This document shows, piece by piece, positions 8,299 to 17,653 of a DNA stretch of 64,000 nucleotides (within the stretch, counting starts at the first letter, position 1; every line of letters starts with the position of its first letter). Below the pieces are notes generated by a model. The model was not told the origin of the DNA, made no database searches, and worked only from the letters and a program-made list of their open reading frames with translations. The stretch spans positions 731,215 through 795,214 of the forward strand of contig JACKAF010000001.1 of assembly GCA_020635235.1 (NCBI GenBank). Reading direction: 5' to 3'. The position numbers and the translations under genes were made by a program. This stretch comes from Pseudobdellovibrionaceae bacterium. Its GTDB lineage: Bacteria > Bdellovibrionota > FAC87 > UBA2466 > JACKAF01.

Positions 8299-9256
8299 CT
8301 TACAAAACCCTTGTCCACGATGGCTCCATTGGTACGCAGTGGCTACTTCCACAGCGACTTTGTTTTTGCTTTTGGTGGGGGCTCTGGTTACCAGCACAGG
8401 CTCTAGCCTTGCCGTTCCTGATTGGCCGCTTTCGTTCGGACAATTCTTCCCGCGAATGGTCGGCGGAGTCCTTTATGAGCATGGCCACCGCATGGTTGCG
8501 GGTACCGTTGGGCTTCTAATGTTGGGACTTTGTCTTTGTTTTTGGTTTGTGCGCGCAGTCCCGCAGAATGTTCGGTGGACCGCGACGGCTGCGTTGCTTG
8601 CAGTTGTCTTACAGGCCGTCCTGGGCGGTATTACCGTTTTATACCGCCTCCCGCCAGCGGTTTCGGTGGCGCACGCCTGTCTCGCGCAAATCTTTTTTTG
8701 TCTGACCGTTTCATTGAGCCTTATGACCTCGAAGTGGTGGGGGGCCTCAAATCCCCAGCGCCTTTCGGATCCGGGTTTCTTTGATCTGCATGCGCACGCC
8801 GTTTTGCTTGTAGGTCTCTTCTTTTTGCAGCTGGTCTTGGGTGCGACCATGAGGCATTTGGGTGCGGGCTTAGCGATACCCGATTTTCCTCTCTCCTTCG
8901 GCGCTCTTGTTCCGGCTTTTGAAAGTGTAGGCATTGCGATTCACTTTTTCCACCGGGTGGGCGCTGTGGTGGTGGCGACAATGAGTTTGTGGCTTGCGAC
9001 CCGCATTTATGTGCACCATTTCGAGTCTTCAGCGCTGGTCGGCATCGTCGGTATTTTGGTTACCTTGATCGCGGTACAGTTGGTCCTGGGAGCTGTCTCA
9101 ATCTGGGCAGCGCGTCCGGTATGGATCACCAGCCTGCATCTGGTAGTCGGTGCAAGCTGCTTCGCTTCCGCCGTTAGCTTGGCGCTCGCCTGCCACCATT
9201 TGTACCTGCCCGCCGAGGGGAAGCGCGTCCTAAGGACCGCCGATGTTCCAGCATGA
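8291..9256 (+). CDS. ctaA: heme A synthase (CtaA/COX15 family)
   Basis: Oxidises the C8 methyl group of heme O to give heme A for aa3-type oxidases; an inner membrane protein. The 321 residues form about eight membrane helices in two related halves, visible as the repeated VPDWPLSFG (N-half) and IPDFPLSFG (C-half). Heme-ligand histidines are present in EHGHRMVAG, AHACLAQ, MRHLGAG and FFHRVGA. Translation most likely starts at TTG 8291, which overlaps the previous gene by 8 bases; no ATG is near. Its end overlaps ctaB as ATGA. Confidence 0.92.
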   Translation: MSNLQNPCPRWLHWYAVATSTATLFLLLVGALVTSTGSSLAVPDWPLSFGQFFPRMVGGVLYEHGHRMVAGTVGLLMLGLCLCFWFVRAVPQNVRWTATAALLAVVLQAVLGGITVLYRLPPAVSVAHACLAQIFFCLTVSLSLMTSKWWGASNPQRLSDPGFFDLHAHAVLLVGLFFLQLVLGATMRHLGAGLAIPDFPLSFGALVPAFESVGIAIHFFHRVGAVVVATMSLWLATRIYVHHFESSALVGIVGILVTLIAVQLVLGAVSIWAARPVWITSLHLVVGASCFASAVSLALACHHLYLPAEGKRVLRTADVPA

Positions 9257-10131
9257 ATTGGGATCGAGAAAAAATCGCGGCCTATTACGAGCTTTCAAAG
9301 CCTCGTCTTTCGGCGATGGCCGTGATCATGGTGGGATTGGGTTATGTGCTGGCCCGTCGTGCACTCAATGAGAATTTTGATTGGCTACGTTTTTTTGCGA
9401 CGGCGGTAGGAACAAGCCTTGTTGGAATTGGTTCCGCTGCGCTCAACCAATGGATTGAAGTCGCACGCGACGCCGCGATGGACCGCACAAAATCCCGCCC
9501 CTTGCCGTCGGGCCGCTTGCGCAGAAAATCCGTTTTGCTTTTCGGTTATGCGGCCTCTGCGGGTGGAGTGCTAGTGCTTCTTTTATTCGTAAATGCTGTG
9601 ACTGCCGTTCTTGCCGCGTTTACGCTCTTTTTCTATCTTGCTGTGTATACACCGGCGAAGCCTCTTTCCTCCTTGGCGACCTTGATTGGTGCTATACCGG
9701 GAGCCATTCCGCCTTTGATGGGCTGGACAGCGGGCTATGGGATGATTGCCTGGCAGGGGCTCATTCTGTTCGGAATTCTTTTTCTTTGGCAGATTCCCCA
9801 CTTTTTGGCGATTGCTTGGATGTACAAAGACGACTACGCGCGGGGTGATTTTGCGGTTCTTCCCGTTGAGGATCCCGAAGGTAGCTCTACTTTCCAGCAA
9901 GCAGCTCTTTATAGTTTGGCGTTGCTGGTGATTAGCATTTTGCCAACCCTGCGTGGTATGGCCGGAACAGTTTATTTTTTTGGAGCCTTGTTTTTCGGCG
10001 GGGTGATGTTGCAGAAAGTGTGGCAGCTTTCGCGCGAGCGTTCGCGCAAGCGAGCGCGCGGACTATTTCTCGCATCCATTCTATATTTGCCTGCTATCAG
10101 TGTGCTCTTGATCCTTGATCAGATTTATTGA
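9253..10131 (+). CDS. ctaB: protoheme IX farnesyltransferase (heme O synthase)
   Basis: Attaches farnesyl from farnesyl diphosphate to heme B, giving heme O, the substrate of CtaA. This UbiA-family membrane enzyme has 292 residues and about nine helices. The first Asp-rich motif is in ALNQWIEVARDAAMDRTKSR with RPLPSG next to it, and the second conserved region is YTPAKPLSS...GAIPGAIPPLMGW. It starts with ATGA overlap to ctaA. Because it draws on farnesyl diphosphate, it competes for the same precursor as the carotenoid genes of the operon. Confidence 0.95.
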   Translation: MNWDREKIAAYYELSKPRLSAMAVIMVGLGYVLARRALNENFDWLRFFATAVGTSLVGIGSAALNQWIEVARDAAMDRTKSRPLPSGRLRRKSVLLFGYAASAGGVLVLLLFVNAVTAVLAAFTLFFYLAVYTPAKPLSSLATLIGAIPGAIPPLMGWTAGYGMIAWQGLILFGILFLWQIPHFLAIAWMYKDDYARGDFAVLPVEDPEGSSTFQQAALYSLALLVISILPTLRGMAGTVYFFGALFFGGVMLQKVWQLSRERSRKRARGLFLASILYLPAISVLLILDQIY

Positions 10132-10137
10132 GGGACT

Positions 10138-11076
10138 ATGGAAACCGCGGCGATTCTGACTAAGCAAATACGACACGAGTACGGAAAACGTTTGGCTCTT
10201 GAGGGCCTAAGTTTGGAGATTCCGACAGGTACGGTTTTCGGCCTCATCGGACCTAACGGAAGTGGCAAGAGTACAGCGTTCAAAATACTTTCAACACAGA
10301 TGCTTCCTAGCTCGGGCGACTTGGAAATCTTAGGCCTTCCGATCGCAGCGGTTGGCGAGATTCGTAAGCGTATGGGAGTCGTGTTCCAATCCCCCGCGCT
10401 GGACAAAAAATTGGGTGTTGCAGAGAATTTGAGAATTCAGGGGTGGCTTTACGGTCTTTCCGGCAAACTGCTGGAGGAACGAATTGTAGCCGTTTTAGAA
10501 CACTTGGGCGTGCGTGATCGCAGTGGGGATAAAGTTGAATCGCTTTCAGGAGGCCTCCAGCGTCGCGTGGAAATAGCCAAGGCTTTGCTTCACAAACCTC
10601 GTCTTCTTATTTTGGATGAACCTACGACAGGACTCGACGCCAATATTCGCCGGGACCTGCTCAATTATTTCCGCAAACTTCGCGACGACGACGGGATGAC
10701 AATACTTTTCACTACGCACTATCTCGAGGAAGCCGAGGCCTGCGATCGCGTGGCTCTGCTGGAAGGCGGTAAGCTTGTTGCCTACGATACGCCCAGAAGT
10801 CTTACGGCAAGCATGCAGCAGGAAATTCTGACAATTACCGCCGCAGGGGCAGCGGCACTGCAACAAGAGATCCAAAAAGAATCCGGTCTTCAGCTGCAGC
10901 TTGTGGGAGAAGAGTTGCGGGCGGAAGGCCACGAGGCGCATAAACGAGTGGCTTGGATAATGGAGCGGTGGGGTGAGCGCATCGATTCCCTCCGGGTGGG
11001 CCGTCCTACGTTGGAGGATTATTTCATTAAGAAAACCGGTCAACGCTATGAGGGGCGGGAGGGATCCCATGTTTAG
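10138..11076 (+). CDS. ABC transporter ATP-binding protein (ABC-2 type exporter)
   Basis: A 312-residue ATPase with Walker A GPNGSGKST (about residue 40), the signature LSGGLQRRVEIA, Walker B LLILDEPTTGLD and the switch His in TTHYLEEAE. The C-terminal ~80 residues are the extra domain often found in DrrA/NatA-type exporters. It follows ctaB by 6 bases (GAGGGACT before ATG) and overlaps the permease gene. The context between ctaB and sco1 suggests a part in oxidase biogenesis, but the substrate is unknown. Confidence 0.88.
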   Translation: METAAILTKQIRHEYGKRLALEGLSLEIPTGTVFGLIGPNGSGKSTAFKILSTQMLPSSGDLEILGLPIAAVGEIRKRMGVVFQSPALDKKLGVAENLRIQGWLYGLSGKLLEERIVAVLEHLGVRDRSGDKVESLSGGLQRRVEIAKALLHKPRLLILDEPTTGLDANIRRDLLNYFRKLRDDDGMTILFTTHYLEEAEACDRVALLEGGKLVAYDTPRSLTASMQQEILTITAAGAAALQQEIQKESGLQLQLVGEELRAEGHEAHKRVAWIMERWGERIDSLRVGRPTLEDYFIKKTGQRYEGREGSHV

Positions 11077-11851
11077 CCGATTGTATTTTTTGTCAGTCTG
11101 GGCCTTGGTCTACCGAGAGGTTGTCCGCTTTTTTAGACAAATGAGCCGCGTGATAGGCGCTCTGGGCACGCCACTTCTCTTTTGGTTCTTGATTGGATCT
11201 GGCGTCGGAACTTCATTTCAATCCCCCTTCGTTCCCGAAGGAATGAGCTATCTTGAGTTCCTTTTCCCTGGAACCTTGGCGCTAATTTTGTTGATGACTG
11301 CCATGTTTTCCTCCATTTCGATTATTCAGGACAGACAAGAGGGCTTTCTACAGTCGATCCTGGTGGCACCAGTGGCGTCTGGGACTTTGGTGGGGGGGAA
11401 GTTACTCGGCGGCAGTTTGCTTAGTGTCTTTCAGGCATTGCTGCTATTGCTCCTGGTTCCGTTCATTGGAATTCCGTACAGCCTGTCTCTATGGGTTTAC
11501 GCCGCATTTGGTCTTTTCCTTTTCTCTATCGCAATGAGTTCCATAAGTTTCTTCTTCGCGTGGAAGATTCCGTCCGTGCAGGGCTTTCACGCCGTCATGA
11601 ACCTGCTCTTTCTGCCTTTGTGGGTTTTGTCCGGTGCCTTGTTTCCAGTTTCGGCGGCTCCCGCATGGCTAAAAATCTGCATGTATCTCAATCCCGTGAC
11701 TTACGGGGTGGCCAGCATTCGGTATGCGCTTAACCCTACGCAGCTGGCTACCTTTGGTAGCCCGTCAGTTACCACAAGCTGGGTGGTATTGGGCGTGCTT
11801 GCCGCTCTAGGGTATCTAGTGGATGTTTGGGTAGTAAAGCCAAGGAGGTAA
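11069..11851 (+). CDS. ABC-2 type transporter permease
   Basis: A 260-residue membrane protein with about six helices and the ABC-2 signature region (GFLQSILVAPVASGTLVGGKLLGG and NLLFLPLWVLSGALFPV). I chose ATG 11069, which overlaps the ATPase gene and has GGGCGGGAGGG upstream. With the preceding ATPase it should make a complete exporter. Its last codons contain the ribosome binding site AGGAGG of the Sco1 gene. No hint of the substrate in the sequence. Confidence 0.85.
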   Translation: MFSRLYFLSVWALVYREVVRFFRQMSRVIGALGTPLLFWFLIGSGVGTSFQSPFVPEGMSYLEFLFPGTLALILLMTAMFSSISIIQDRQEGFLQSILVAPVASGTLVGGKLLGGSLLSVFQALLLLLLVPFIGIPYSLSLWVYAAFGLFLFSIAMSSISFFFAWKIPSVQGFHAVMNLLFLPLWVLSGALFPVSAAPAWLKICMYLNPVTYGVASIRYALNPTQLATFGSPSVTTSWVVLGVLAALGYLVDVWVVKPRR

Positions 11852-11855
11852 AGAA

Positions 11856-12461
11856 ATGAAGAAGCCAAAACTATCCTGGTTTATCATGGCGCTAGTGATG
11901 ATGCCGGTTTTAGCGGTCGCTCTTTTTGCGCTTACCTCCGACTGGTCAGTAGCCAAACCTCTCCGGCACGTTCCTGATTTTACTCTGATAGACACTAGCG
12001 GGAACGAAGTACGCAACACGGACCTATTGGGAAAGGTCTGGGTGGCTAGTTTTATCTTTACTCGATGTGAAGGTATGTGCCCGCTCTTGAACAAGAAAAC
12101 CCAGAAGCTGCACGAATTCTTTGGAAAAGATCCACACTTTCGGACAGTCTCTATTTCGGTAGATCCAGAGGCCGACACTCCCTCCGCTCTTAGGCGCTAT
12201 GCTGCGCGTTACCGGAACAATACCGATAGCTGGATTTTTTTGACTGGAGAAAGAGGTTCGATCAAGGATCTATTGCAATCTGGTTTTCAGGTGGTGATGC
12301 CTGGTATGGAAGATAGCCAAACCGGCATGATCACCCATAGCAATAATTTCGTTGTAGTCGACCGCGAGGGTGCCATTCGCGGGCACTTTGACATGGATGA
12401 CGAAAGCTCCATGATCAAGCTCAAGCGCAGCGTTCACAAGTATTTGGGAAGACGGTTTTAG
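11856..12461 (+). CDS. Sco1/SenC-family copper chaperone of cytochrome oxidase
   Basis: A 201-residue membrane-anchored thioredoxin-fold protein that delivers copper to the CuA site of oxidase subunit II. One N-terminal membrane segment (residues 8-27), then the copper ligands Cys71 and Cys75 in TRCEGMCP and His161 in ITHSNNF. SVDPEADTP is the family strand. RBS AAGGAGG lies within the last codons of the permease gene. Its presence in the cluster argues that the host has an aa3-type oxidase, although the structural subunits are not in the window. Confidence 0.93.
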   Translation: MKKPKLSWFIMALVMMPVLAVALFALTSDWSVAKPLRHVPDFTLIDTSGNEVRNTDLLGKVWVASFIFTRCEGMCPLLNKKTQKLHEFFGKDPHFRTVSISVDPEADTPSALRRYAARYRNNTDSWIFLTGERGSIKDLLQSGFQVVMPGMEDSQTGMITHSNNFVVVDREGAIRGHFDMDDESSMIKLKRSVHKYLGRRF

Positions 12462-12462
12462 A

Positions 12463-13605
12463 GTGCAGTTTTACGATCTAATTTTTGTAGGGGGAGGTCT
12501 GGCCAATGGCTTGGCCGCTTTCCGTCTCAAATTAAATCGCCCTGAGCTCAAGGTTCTGGTCATTGAGAAAGGCCCCACTCTGGGCGGCCAGCACACTTGG
12601 TCCTTTCATGATACGGATCTTAACTCGCGTTCTTTGCTTTGGATTACCCCGCTGATTACCCGGCACTGGGACGAATATGAAGTCCGTTTCCCCGAGTACC
12701 AACGGGTTTTGCATTCCGGATACAATTCCATACGCTCCGAGCAATTTCATGAAGTCATCGCTCCCGCTTTGGGTAGGAGCGTACTGCTCAACACCGAGGT
12801 GGTGGGCTTGGAGCCCAACCGGGTGCATTTGGAAAGTACAAGCCTACGCGCAGGCCTAGTCCTGGACGGTCGCGGTTGGCAACCGGCCGCTGGGGTTAAG
12901 GTCGCCTATCAGAAGTTTCTCGGGCGTCATCTAAGATTGAAGCGTCCACATGCTCTTAACCGCCCGGTGTTGATGGACGCCACATGTCTTCAGCAAGACG
13001 GTTTTCGCTTCTTTTACCTTTTGCCTTGGTCGGATACCGAGCTCTTTATTGAGGACACGCATTACAGTGATGGTGGGCTGGTAAACTCCAGAGTGTACCG
13101 CGATCAAATAGATGAGTACTGCGAACGAATGGGATTCGAAGTCGAATCTGTGCTTTACGAGGAAGTCGGAAGTCTACCCATTCCGTTGAGTGGGAGCCTG
13201 CCCGAATGGGACGCTGGTTTGGTGCGAACTGGGACTGGCGCTGGCCTTTTCCATGCCACCACCGGTTACTCCTTTCCCGATGCCATTTCTTTTGCTGAAA
13301 CTCTAAGCAGCTTGGAAGATCCCGCCGCCGGCGAAAATCGTACATTTTTTCGCCAACGGGCCGAGAAACATTGGGCGGGAGATTCGTTTTTCCGCTTGTT
13401 AAACCGCATGTTGTTTCGCGCTGCTTTACCTGAGGAACGTTACCGTGTTCTACAGCGGTTTTACCGTCTTTCTCCGGCACTCATCCAACGCTTCTATCGA
13501 GGCCAAATGTGGCGTTCAGACAGACTGCGGCTGTTGCTTGGCAAACCGCCTGTCCCGGTATTGGGGGCAATCAAATGTCTTCGCGCCGGAGGGCAAGTAG
13601 CATGA
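12463..13605 (+). CDS. crtY: lycopene beta-cyclase, CrtY type
   Basis: Forms beta-rings on lycopene. The 380-residue flavoprotein has an N-terminal FAD-binding fold (DLIFVGGGLANGLAAFRL), the CrtY-typical LGGQHTWSFHDTDL and the FHATTGYSFPDA segment. It starts at GTG 12463, two bases after the sco1 stop. It ends overlapping crtE as ATGA. As the first carotenoid gene directly behind sco1, it links pigment synthesis to the respiratory-assembly genes. The product is likely beta-carotene or a derivative. Confidence 0.92.
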   Translation: MQFYDLIFVGGGLANGLAAFRLKLNRPELKVLVIEKGPTLGGQHTWSFHDTDLNSRSLLWITPLITRHWDEYEVRFPEYQRVLHSGYNSIRSEQFHEVIAPALGRSVLLNTEVVGLEPNRVHLESTSLRAGLVLDGRGWQPAAGVKVAYQKFLGRHLRLKRPHALNRPVLMDATCLQQDGFRFFYLLPWSDTELFIEDTHYSDGGLVNSRVYRDQIDEYCERMGFEVESVLYEEVGSLPIPLSGSLPEWDAGLVRTGTGAGLFHATTGYSFPDAISFAETLSSLEDPAAGENRTFFRQRAEKHWAGDSFFRLLNRMLFRAALPEERYRVLQRFYRLSPALIQRFYRGQMWRSDRLRLLLGKPPVPVLGAIKCLRAGGQVA

Positions 13606-14582
13606 ATACTACCGAAAAGAATTCTCCTGAACTTCTTTTTGGAGGCGATGTTAGCGATCTCCTGGAGACGGTGCTCTCCCAACCTGTCAGAAGTTTGATG
13701 GATCGCCCGAGCAAGCGCATTCGGGCACAACTCGTGGAGCTTGGTTTCGAGTTTTCTGGATGCGTACCGGCGCCAGAACTCTGCCACGGGTGCGAGCAAG
13801 TGGTGGAAGCGGTACACGCCGGATCCTTGGCAATTGATGACATTCAAGACGGGAGCCTCGTTAGGCGCGGGCAGCCCACCTTGCACCGCTCACTTGGCGT
13901 CCCATTGGCGATCAATACCGGAAACTGGCTATATTTTCGCCCTCTGGAGCAGGTTCGGGAGATGGGGCTGAGTGCTGACCAGGAGTTGCGCATGTACCGG
14001 GCGTACCACCACGCACTGCTGCAAGCACACTATGGGCAGGCACTGGATGTTGGCGTGCCCGTGGATAGCATTTCTCAGTCCAGAGTCTATGAAGTTTGTC
14101 TAAGTTCTTTGGAACTCAAAAGCGGTATGCTGACGTCGCTTGCGTTGGTGCTTGGGGCGATTGCTGGCGGTGCGGAAGAGAGTTTGGTGCGGGATCTCGA
14201 TCGCTTTGGCTGTGCGTTTGGGATCGCCCTGCAAATGTTTGATGATTTGGGAAATTTGACCGGGAAGAAAGAGCCGGAAAAAAAGTGGGAAGATCTTAAG
14301 CTGCGGCGACCGAGCTGGTTTTGGGCCTGGCTCTCTAGGCACTTAACCGAAGGGGAGTACCGAGATTTTGTCGCGTGCGTCCAGAGGCTTCCTGACGAGT
14401 TGCGCTTGCAGGAATGGATGGAATCTCATCCTGATTACCTTAAGGGGGCTATCGGCGACGCTCACAAGCATTTAGATTTATGTCTGGATGAGTTGGGAGC
14501 GCAGCTGACATCCGCGATCGAACTGCAGGCCTTTGCGAAATTGAAGGACTTGGGAGGAAGGTTGCGTGTTGCGTACCAATAA
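13602..14582 (+). CDS. crtE: polyprenyl synthetase, probable geranylgeranyl diphosphate synthase
   Basis: Elongates prenyl diphosphates to C20 for carotenoid synthesis. The 326-residue protein has the first Asp-rich motif DDIQD (Asp79, Asp80, Asp83) followed by GSLVRRG, and a shortened second motif in FDDLGNL. PSKRIRAQL replaces the usual GGKRLRP. I chose ATG 13602, overlapping the crtY stop; an ATG at 13575 is possible. C20 specificity is inferred from its place in the carotenoid operon; chain length cannot be read directly. Confidence 0.85.
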   Translation: MNTTEKNSPELLFGGDVSDLLETVLSQPVRSLMDRPSKRIRAQLVELGFEFSGCVPAPELCHGCEQVVEAVHAGSLAIDDIQDGSLVRRGQPTLHRSLGVPLAINTGNWLYFRPLEQVREMGLSADQELRMYRAYHHALLQAHYGQALDVGVPVDSISQSRVYEVCLSSLELKSGMLTSLALVLGAIAGGAEESLVRDLDRFGCAFGIALQMFDDLGNLTGKKEPEKKWEDLKLRRPSWFWAWLSRHLTEGEYRDFVACVQRLPDELRLQEWMESHPDYLKGAIGDAHKHLDLCLDELGAQLTSAIELQAFAKLKDLGGRLRVAYQ

Positions 14583-16095
14583 ATTGAATGCAGCGGTGAT
14601 TGGTTCGGGTTTTGGAGGCCTTGCGGCAGCGATACGCTTGCAGGCACGTGGAATACAAACGACCGTTTTGGAAAAACGTGACAAAGCGGGCGGGCGTGCT
14701 TACGTATTCGAGGACTCGGGATTTCGTTTCGATGCGGGCCCAACAGTCATTACAGCGCCCGAGTGTATCGACGAGCTTTTTTCTTTGTGCAATCGAAAGC
14801 GCGAAGATTATGTCGAGTTTTTACCGGTAAGTCCGTTTTACAGACTTTGTTGGGAAAACGGAGACTCATTCGACTACGTAAACGACGAAGATCAGCTTCT
14901 GGAGCAGATAAAGGGGTTCAACCCGGCCGATGTTGAAGGCTACAAAGAGTTTTTCAAGTATTCAGAAGCGGTGTACGAGGCGGGATATCAAGAGCTCGTC
15001 CATGTTCCTTTTCTAAGCTTTTGGGACATGGTTCGGGTTGCCCCTGAGCTCATCAAGCTGAAAGCCTACCGTTCTGTCTACAAAACCGTAGCCTCATTTA
15101 TCAAAAACGAGAAGCTGCGGCAGGCGTTCAGCTTTCATTCTCTGTTGATAGGTGGAAACCCTTTTTCTGCTTCCTCTATCTATACACTCATCCACGCTTT
15201 GGAACGGAAGGGGGGTGTCTATTTCGCAAAAGGCGGCACCCACGCCTTAGTGCAGGCCTTAAGTAATCTATTCGAAGAGATGGGTGGTCGCCTGATCCTT
15301 AATGCGGAAGTGGAAGAAATTGTTACTGAGCAATCCAGGGTCATAGGCGTTAAGACCGCGGGTGGTGAGTTTACTCCGTATGATATGGTGGTTTCCAACG
15401 CCGATGTGACTCATACTTACACAAACCTCCTTCGTTCCACTAAGGAAGTGCAGGGCGTGGCTCGGCGCTTACTTGGAAAACGTTATAGCCAAGCGCTCTT
15501 TGTCGTCTATTTTGGTACTGATCGTGTTTACCCGAGCGTCGCTCACCACAGCATCCTTTTCTGCAATCGATACAAAAGTCTGTTGGATGATATTTTTAGC
15601 AAGGGCGTGTTGCCAGAGGAGAACTCTTTCTACCTGCACGCTCCCTGCCGAACAGATTCTACGTTAGCTCCGGAAGGCTGCGATGCGTTTTATGTGCTGG
15701 CGAACGTACCCAACCTCGCAAAGGCTCCGTTGGATTGGAGTGTCGTGGGGCCGCGCTACGCAGATTGGATTTTGGATTACTTAAGCCGAACGTATTTGCC
15801 GGACGTTAAGAGGCATATTGTTACGCAACGTACTTTTTCTCCTATGGATTTCAAAACAGAGCTTAACGCTCATCTTGGGACGGCTTTTTCCCTGGAGCCG
15901 ACCCTCTTGCAGAGCGCCTATTTTCGCGCACATAATAAGGAAGAACGGCTTCGGGGCCTATACTTCGTGGGCGCTGGGACCCACCCCGGAGCGGGAGTAC
16001 CCGGTGTCATCAATTCGGCCAAGGCGACGGCAGGTGTCATCCTGAGTGAGTTGAGGGACGTTCCGGAATTTGCGTTGGAACCGGCGTATGTCTAA
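14566..16095 (+). CDS. crtI: phytoene desaturase, CrtI type
   Basis: Introduces double bases' worth of conjugation into phytoene to give lycopene; FAD-dependent, membrane-associated. The 509-residue protein has the dinucleotide-binding start AAVIGSGFGGLAAAIRL, the GGRAYVFEDSGFRFDAGPTV block and the C-terminal CrtI signature region GLYFVGAGTHPGAGVPGV. It starts at TTG 14566 with GGGAGGA upstream and overlaps crtE by 17 bases. All four core genes for beta-carotene are therefore present in order Y-E-I-B. Confidence 0.95.
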   Translation: MLRTNKLNAAVIGSGFGGLAAAIRLQARGIQTTVLEKRDKAGGRAYVFEDSGFRFDAGPTVITAPECIDELFSLCNRKREDYVEFLPVSPFYRLCWENGDSFDYVNDEDQLLEQIKGFNPADVEGYKEFFKYSEAVYEAGYQELVHVPFLSFWDMVRVAPELIKLKAYRSVYKTVASFIKNEKLRQAFSFHSLLIGGNPFSASSIYTLIHALERKGGVYFAKGGTHALVQALSNLFEEMGGRLILNAEVEEIVTEQSRVIGVKTAGGEFTPYDMVVSNADVTHTYTNLLRSTKEVQGVARRLLGKRYSQALFVVYFGTDRVYPSVAHHSILFCNRYKSLLDDIFSKGVLPEENSFYLHAPCRTDSTLAPEGCDAFYVLANVPNLAKAPLDWSVVGPRYADWILDYLSRTYLPDVKRHIVTQRTFSPMDFKTELNAHLGTAFSLEPTLLQSAYFRAHNKEERLRGLYFVGAGTHPGAGVPGVINSAKATAGVILSELRDVPEFALEPAYV

Positions 16096-17068
16096 GCGAC
16101 AACAAAAGTCTGATTACGATTTACTTGTTGAGCGTTGCCAATCAGTGATCCGCGTTGGCTCAAAGAGCTTCTCGCTTTCGGCGCACCTATTTGGAAAGGA
16201 AAAGCGAGATGGTGCTTTTTTGCTTTATAGCTGGTGCCGGTACTGTGATGACGAGATCGACAAAGCAAGCGCAAGTGAAACACCTGAACAGTTGGAGCAG
16301 CGGCTTGCCAGTCTGCGGGAACTCACGGAGTCGAGCTATTCTTCAACGCCCATGAACCACCCGGTATTTGCCGCCTTTCAACATGTGGTGCGTAAATACG
16401 AGGTACCCAGGCACTACCCTTTCGAATTGTTAGAAGGGATGGCCATGGATATCCGCCGAGAGGACTACCCCAATCTCAACAAGCTAGTTCTCTATTCTTA
16501 TCGTGTGGCGGGTTGTGTGGGGCTGATGATGTCGCACGTAATGGGAGTAAGCAGCGACAAGGCCCTGCAGCATGCCTCCGACATGGGTATCGCGATGCAG
16601 CTTACAAATATTTCGCGGGACGTTTTTGAGGATGCTTCCATGAACCGCGTTTATCTCCCAGAGGACTGGCTAAGAGAGGAAGGGATTCCAAAGGCGGCAA
16701 TCCGCGAAGCGTGTAACACACCCAAGTTAGTTCGTGTCGTTGCGCGTCTTTTGGATGTTGCCGATGGGTATTACGCTTCGGGAGATGCCGGTCTAAAGTA
16801 TTTGTCTTTGAGAAGTGCCTGCACGGTAGCGAGCGCGCGCTACGTGTATGCCGAAATCGGCAACCGGGTGCGGTCTCGCGGTATTCACGCGTGGAGCTCC
16901 AGGACTTGGGTGAGTTTCCCGCGCAAGTTGTGGGTAATGGCGCTGGGGGTGTTCAAGGTTTTTGTTACTCGCCCGTTCGGACGACGTTGGGCACCACAGC
17001 GGATAGGAATGGTTTGGGAGCACGCAGTGATGCTGTTCAGCTTCTTTGTTTTCAGGAGTCTACTATGA
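16088..17068 (+). CDS. crtB: phytoene synthase
   Basis: Condenses two geranylgeranyl diphosphates to phytoene. The 326-residue protein carries both Asp-rich motifs: CDDEID at residues 53-58 and NISRDVFED around residue 180, followed by the family stretch NRVYLPEDWL. I chose ATG 16088, overlapping the crtI stop by 8 bases. The C-terminal 40 residues are basic and probably membrane-facing. Its stop overlaps the next gene as ATGA. Confidence 0.95.
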   Translation: MSKRQQKSDYDLLVERCQSVIRVGSKSFSLSAHLFGKEKRDGAFLLYSWCRYCDDEIDKASASETPEQLEQRLASLRELTESSYSSTPMNHPVFAAFQHVVRKYEVPRHYPFELLEGMAMDIRREDYPNLNKLVLYSYRVAGCVGLMMSHVMGVSSDKALQHASDMGIAMQLTNISRDVFEDASMNRVYLPEDWLREEGIPKAAIREACNTPKLVRVVARLLDVADGYYASGDAGLKYLSLRSACTVASARYVYAEIGNRVRSRGIHAWSSRTWVSFPRKLWVMALGVFKVFVTRPFGRRWAPQRIGMVWEHAVMLFSFFVFRSLL

Positions 17069-17643
17069 GTTCTGTCGCGTTTTGGCGTGAAACAATTATC
17101 TACGCCGGCCGGGTACGGGAGTTCAACCGAACAGATTGGATCGTATACGTTGCATGGATCGGCCTGATGTTCGGACTTTTTGGGAGTGTATTCGGCTTTT
17201 TGATGTTTGGGGTTTCCCACGGGGTGCAGTACCCAGTTTATGTGTGGAATGTTCCCATCGGCATCGCAATTTTTGTTGTTGCCATTGGTTTTGATACCAT
17301 CGGCCACCGGACTGTCTACAAGCAGGAGTTGCTGAAGGCAGAGGCGTTGGTTCACCATATTACTATTTTCTGTGGAATCACTTCGGTTCTTTGCTTGTGT
17401 CTTGCTTACGGGCAGCGCGAGTTTTTTCGGTTTCCCGCTTTGACTCTAATCGGCCTCGCCGTTTTTTACAGTATGGTGGACGAGGCAATGCACTGGCGAC
17501 GGTATTTGATGCAAAAATCAGATCGTGTGGAGATGTGGAGTCATCTTTTTATTTTTGTGGGGCATATTTTGATGAGCTTGAGCTGGTATTACTGGTTTGA
17601 GATGGGGTACCCGGGAGTAAAGGAAACGCTGGGGTTCTTGTAA
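17065..17643 (+). CDS. unknown polytopic membrane protein at the end of the carotenoid operon
   Basis: A 192-residue protein with about five membrane helices, translationally coupled to crtB by ATGA. I do not recognise the family. His and Glu residues cluster at helix ends: His81, Glu88, Glu93, His97-His98, Asp139-Glu140, His143, Glu156, His160 and His167. That spacing could bind metal, but it does not match the HxxxxH/HxxHH boxes of CrtZ, CrtW or fatty-acid hydroxylases. By position it may modify, bind or transport the carotenoid. A GC hairpin follows the gene. Confidence 0.75.
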   Translation: MSSVAFWRETIIYAGRVREFNRTDWIVYVAWIGLMFGLFGSVFGFLMFGVSHGVQYPVYVWNVPIGIAIFVVAIGFDTIGHRTVYKQELLKAEALVHHITIFCGITSVLCLCLAYGQREFFRFPALTLIGLAVFYSMVDEAMHWRRYLMQKSDRVEMWSHLFIFVGHILMSLSWYYWFEMGYPGVKETLGFL

Positions 17644-17653
17644 GGGCCTCGCA

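Noticed and set aside
17065..17643. Beta-carotene hydroxylase (CrtZ) or ketolase (CrtW)
   Set aside because: The required His boxes are absent and the helix pattern differs.
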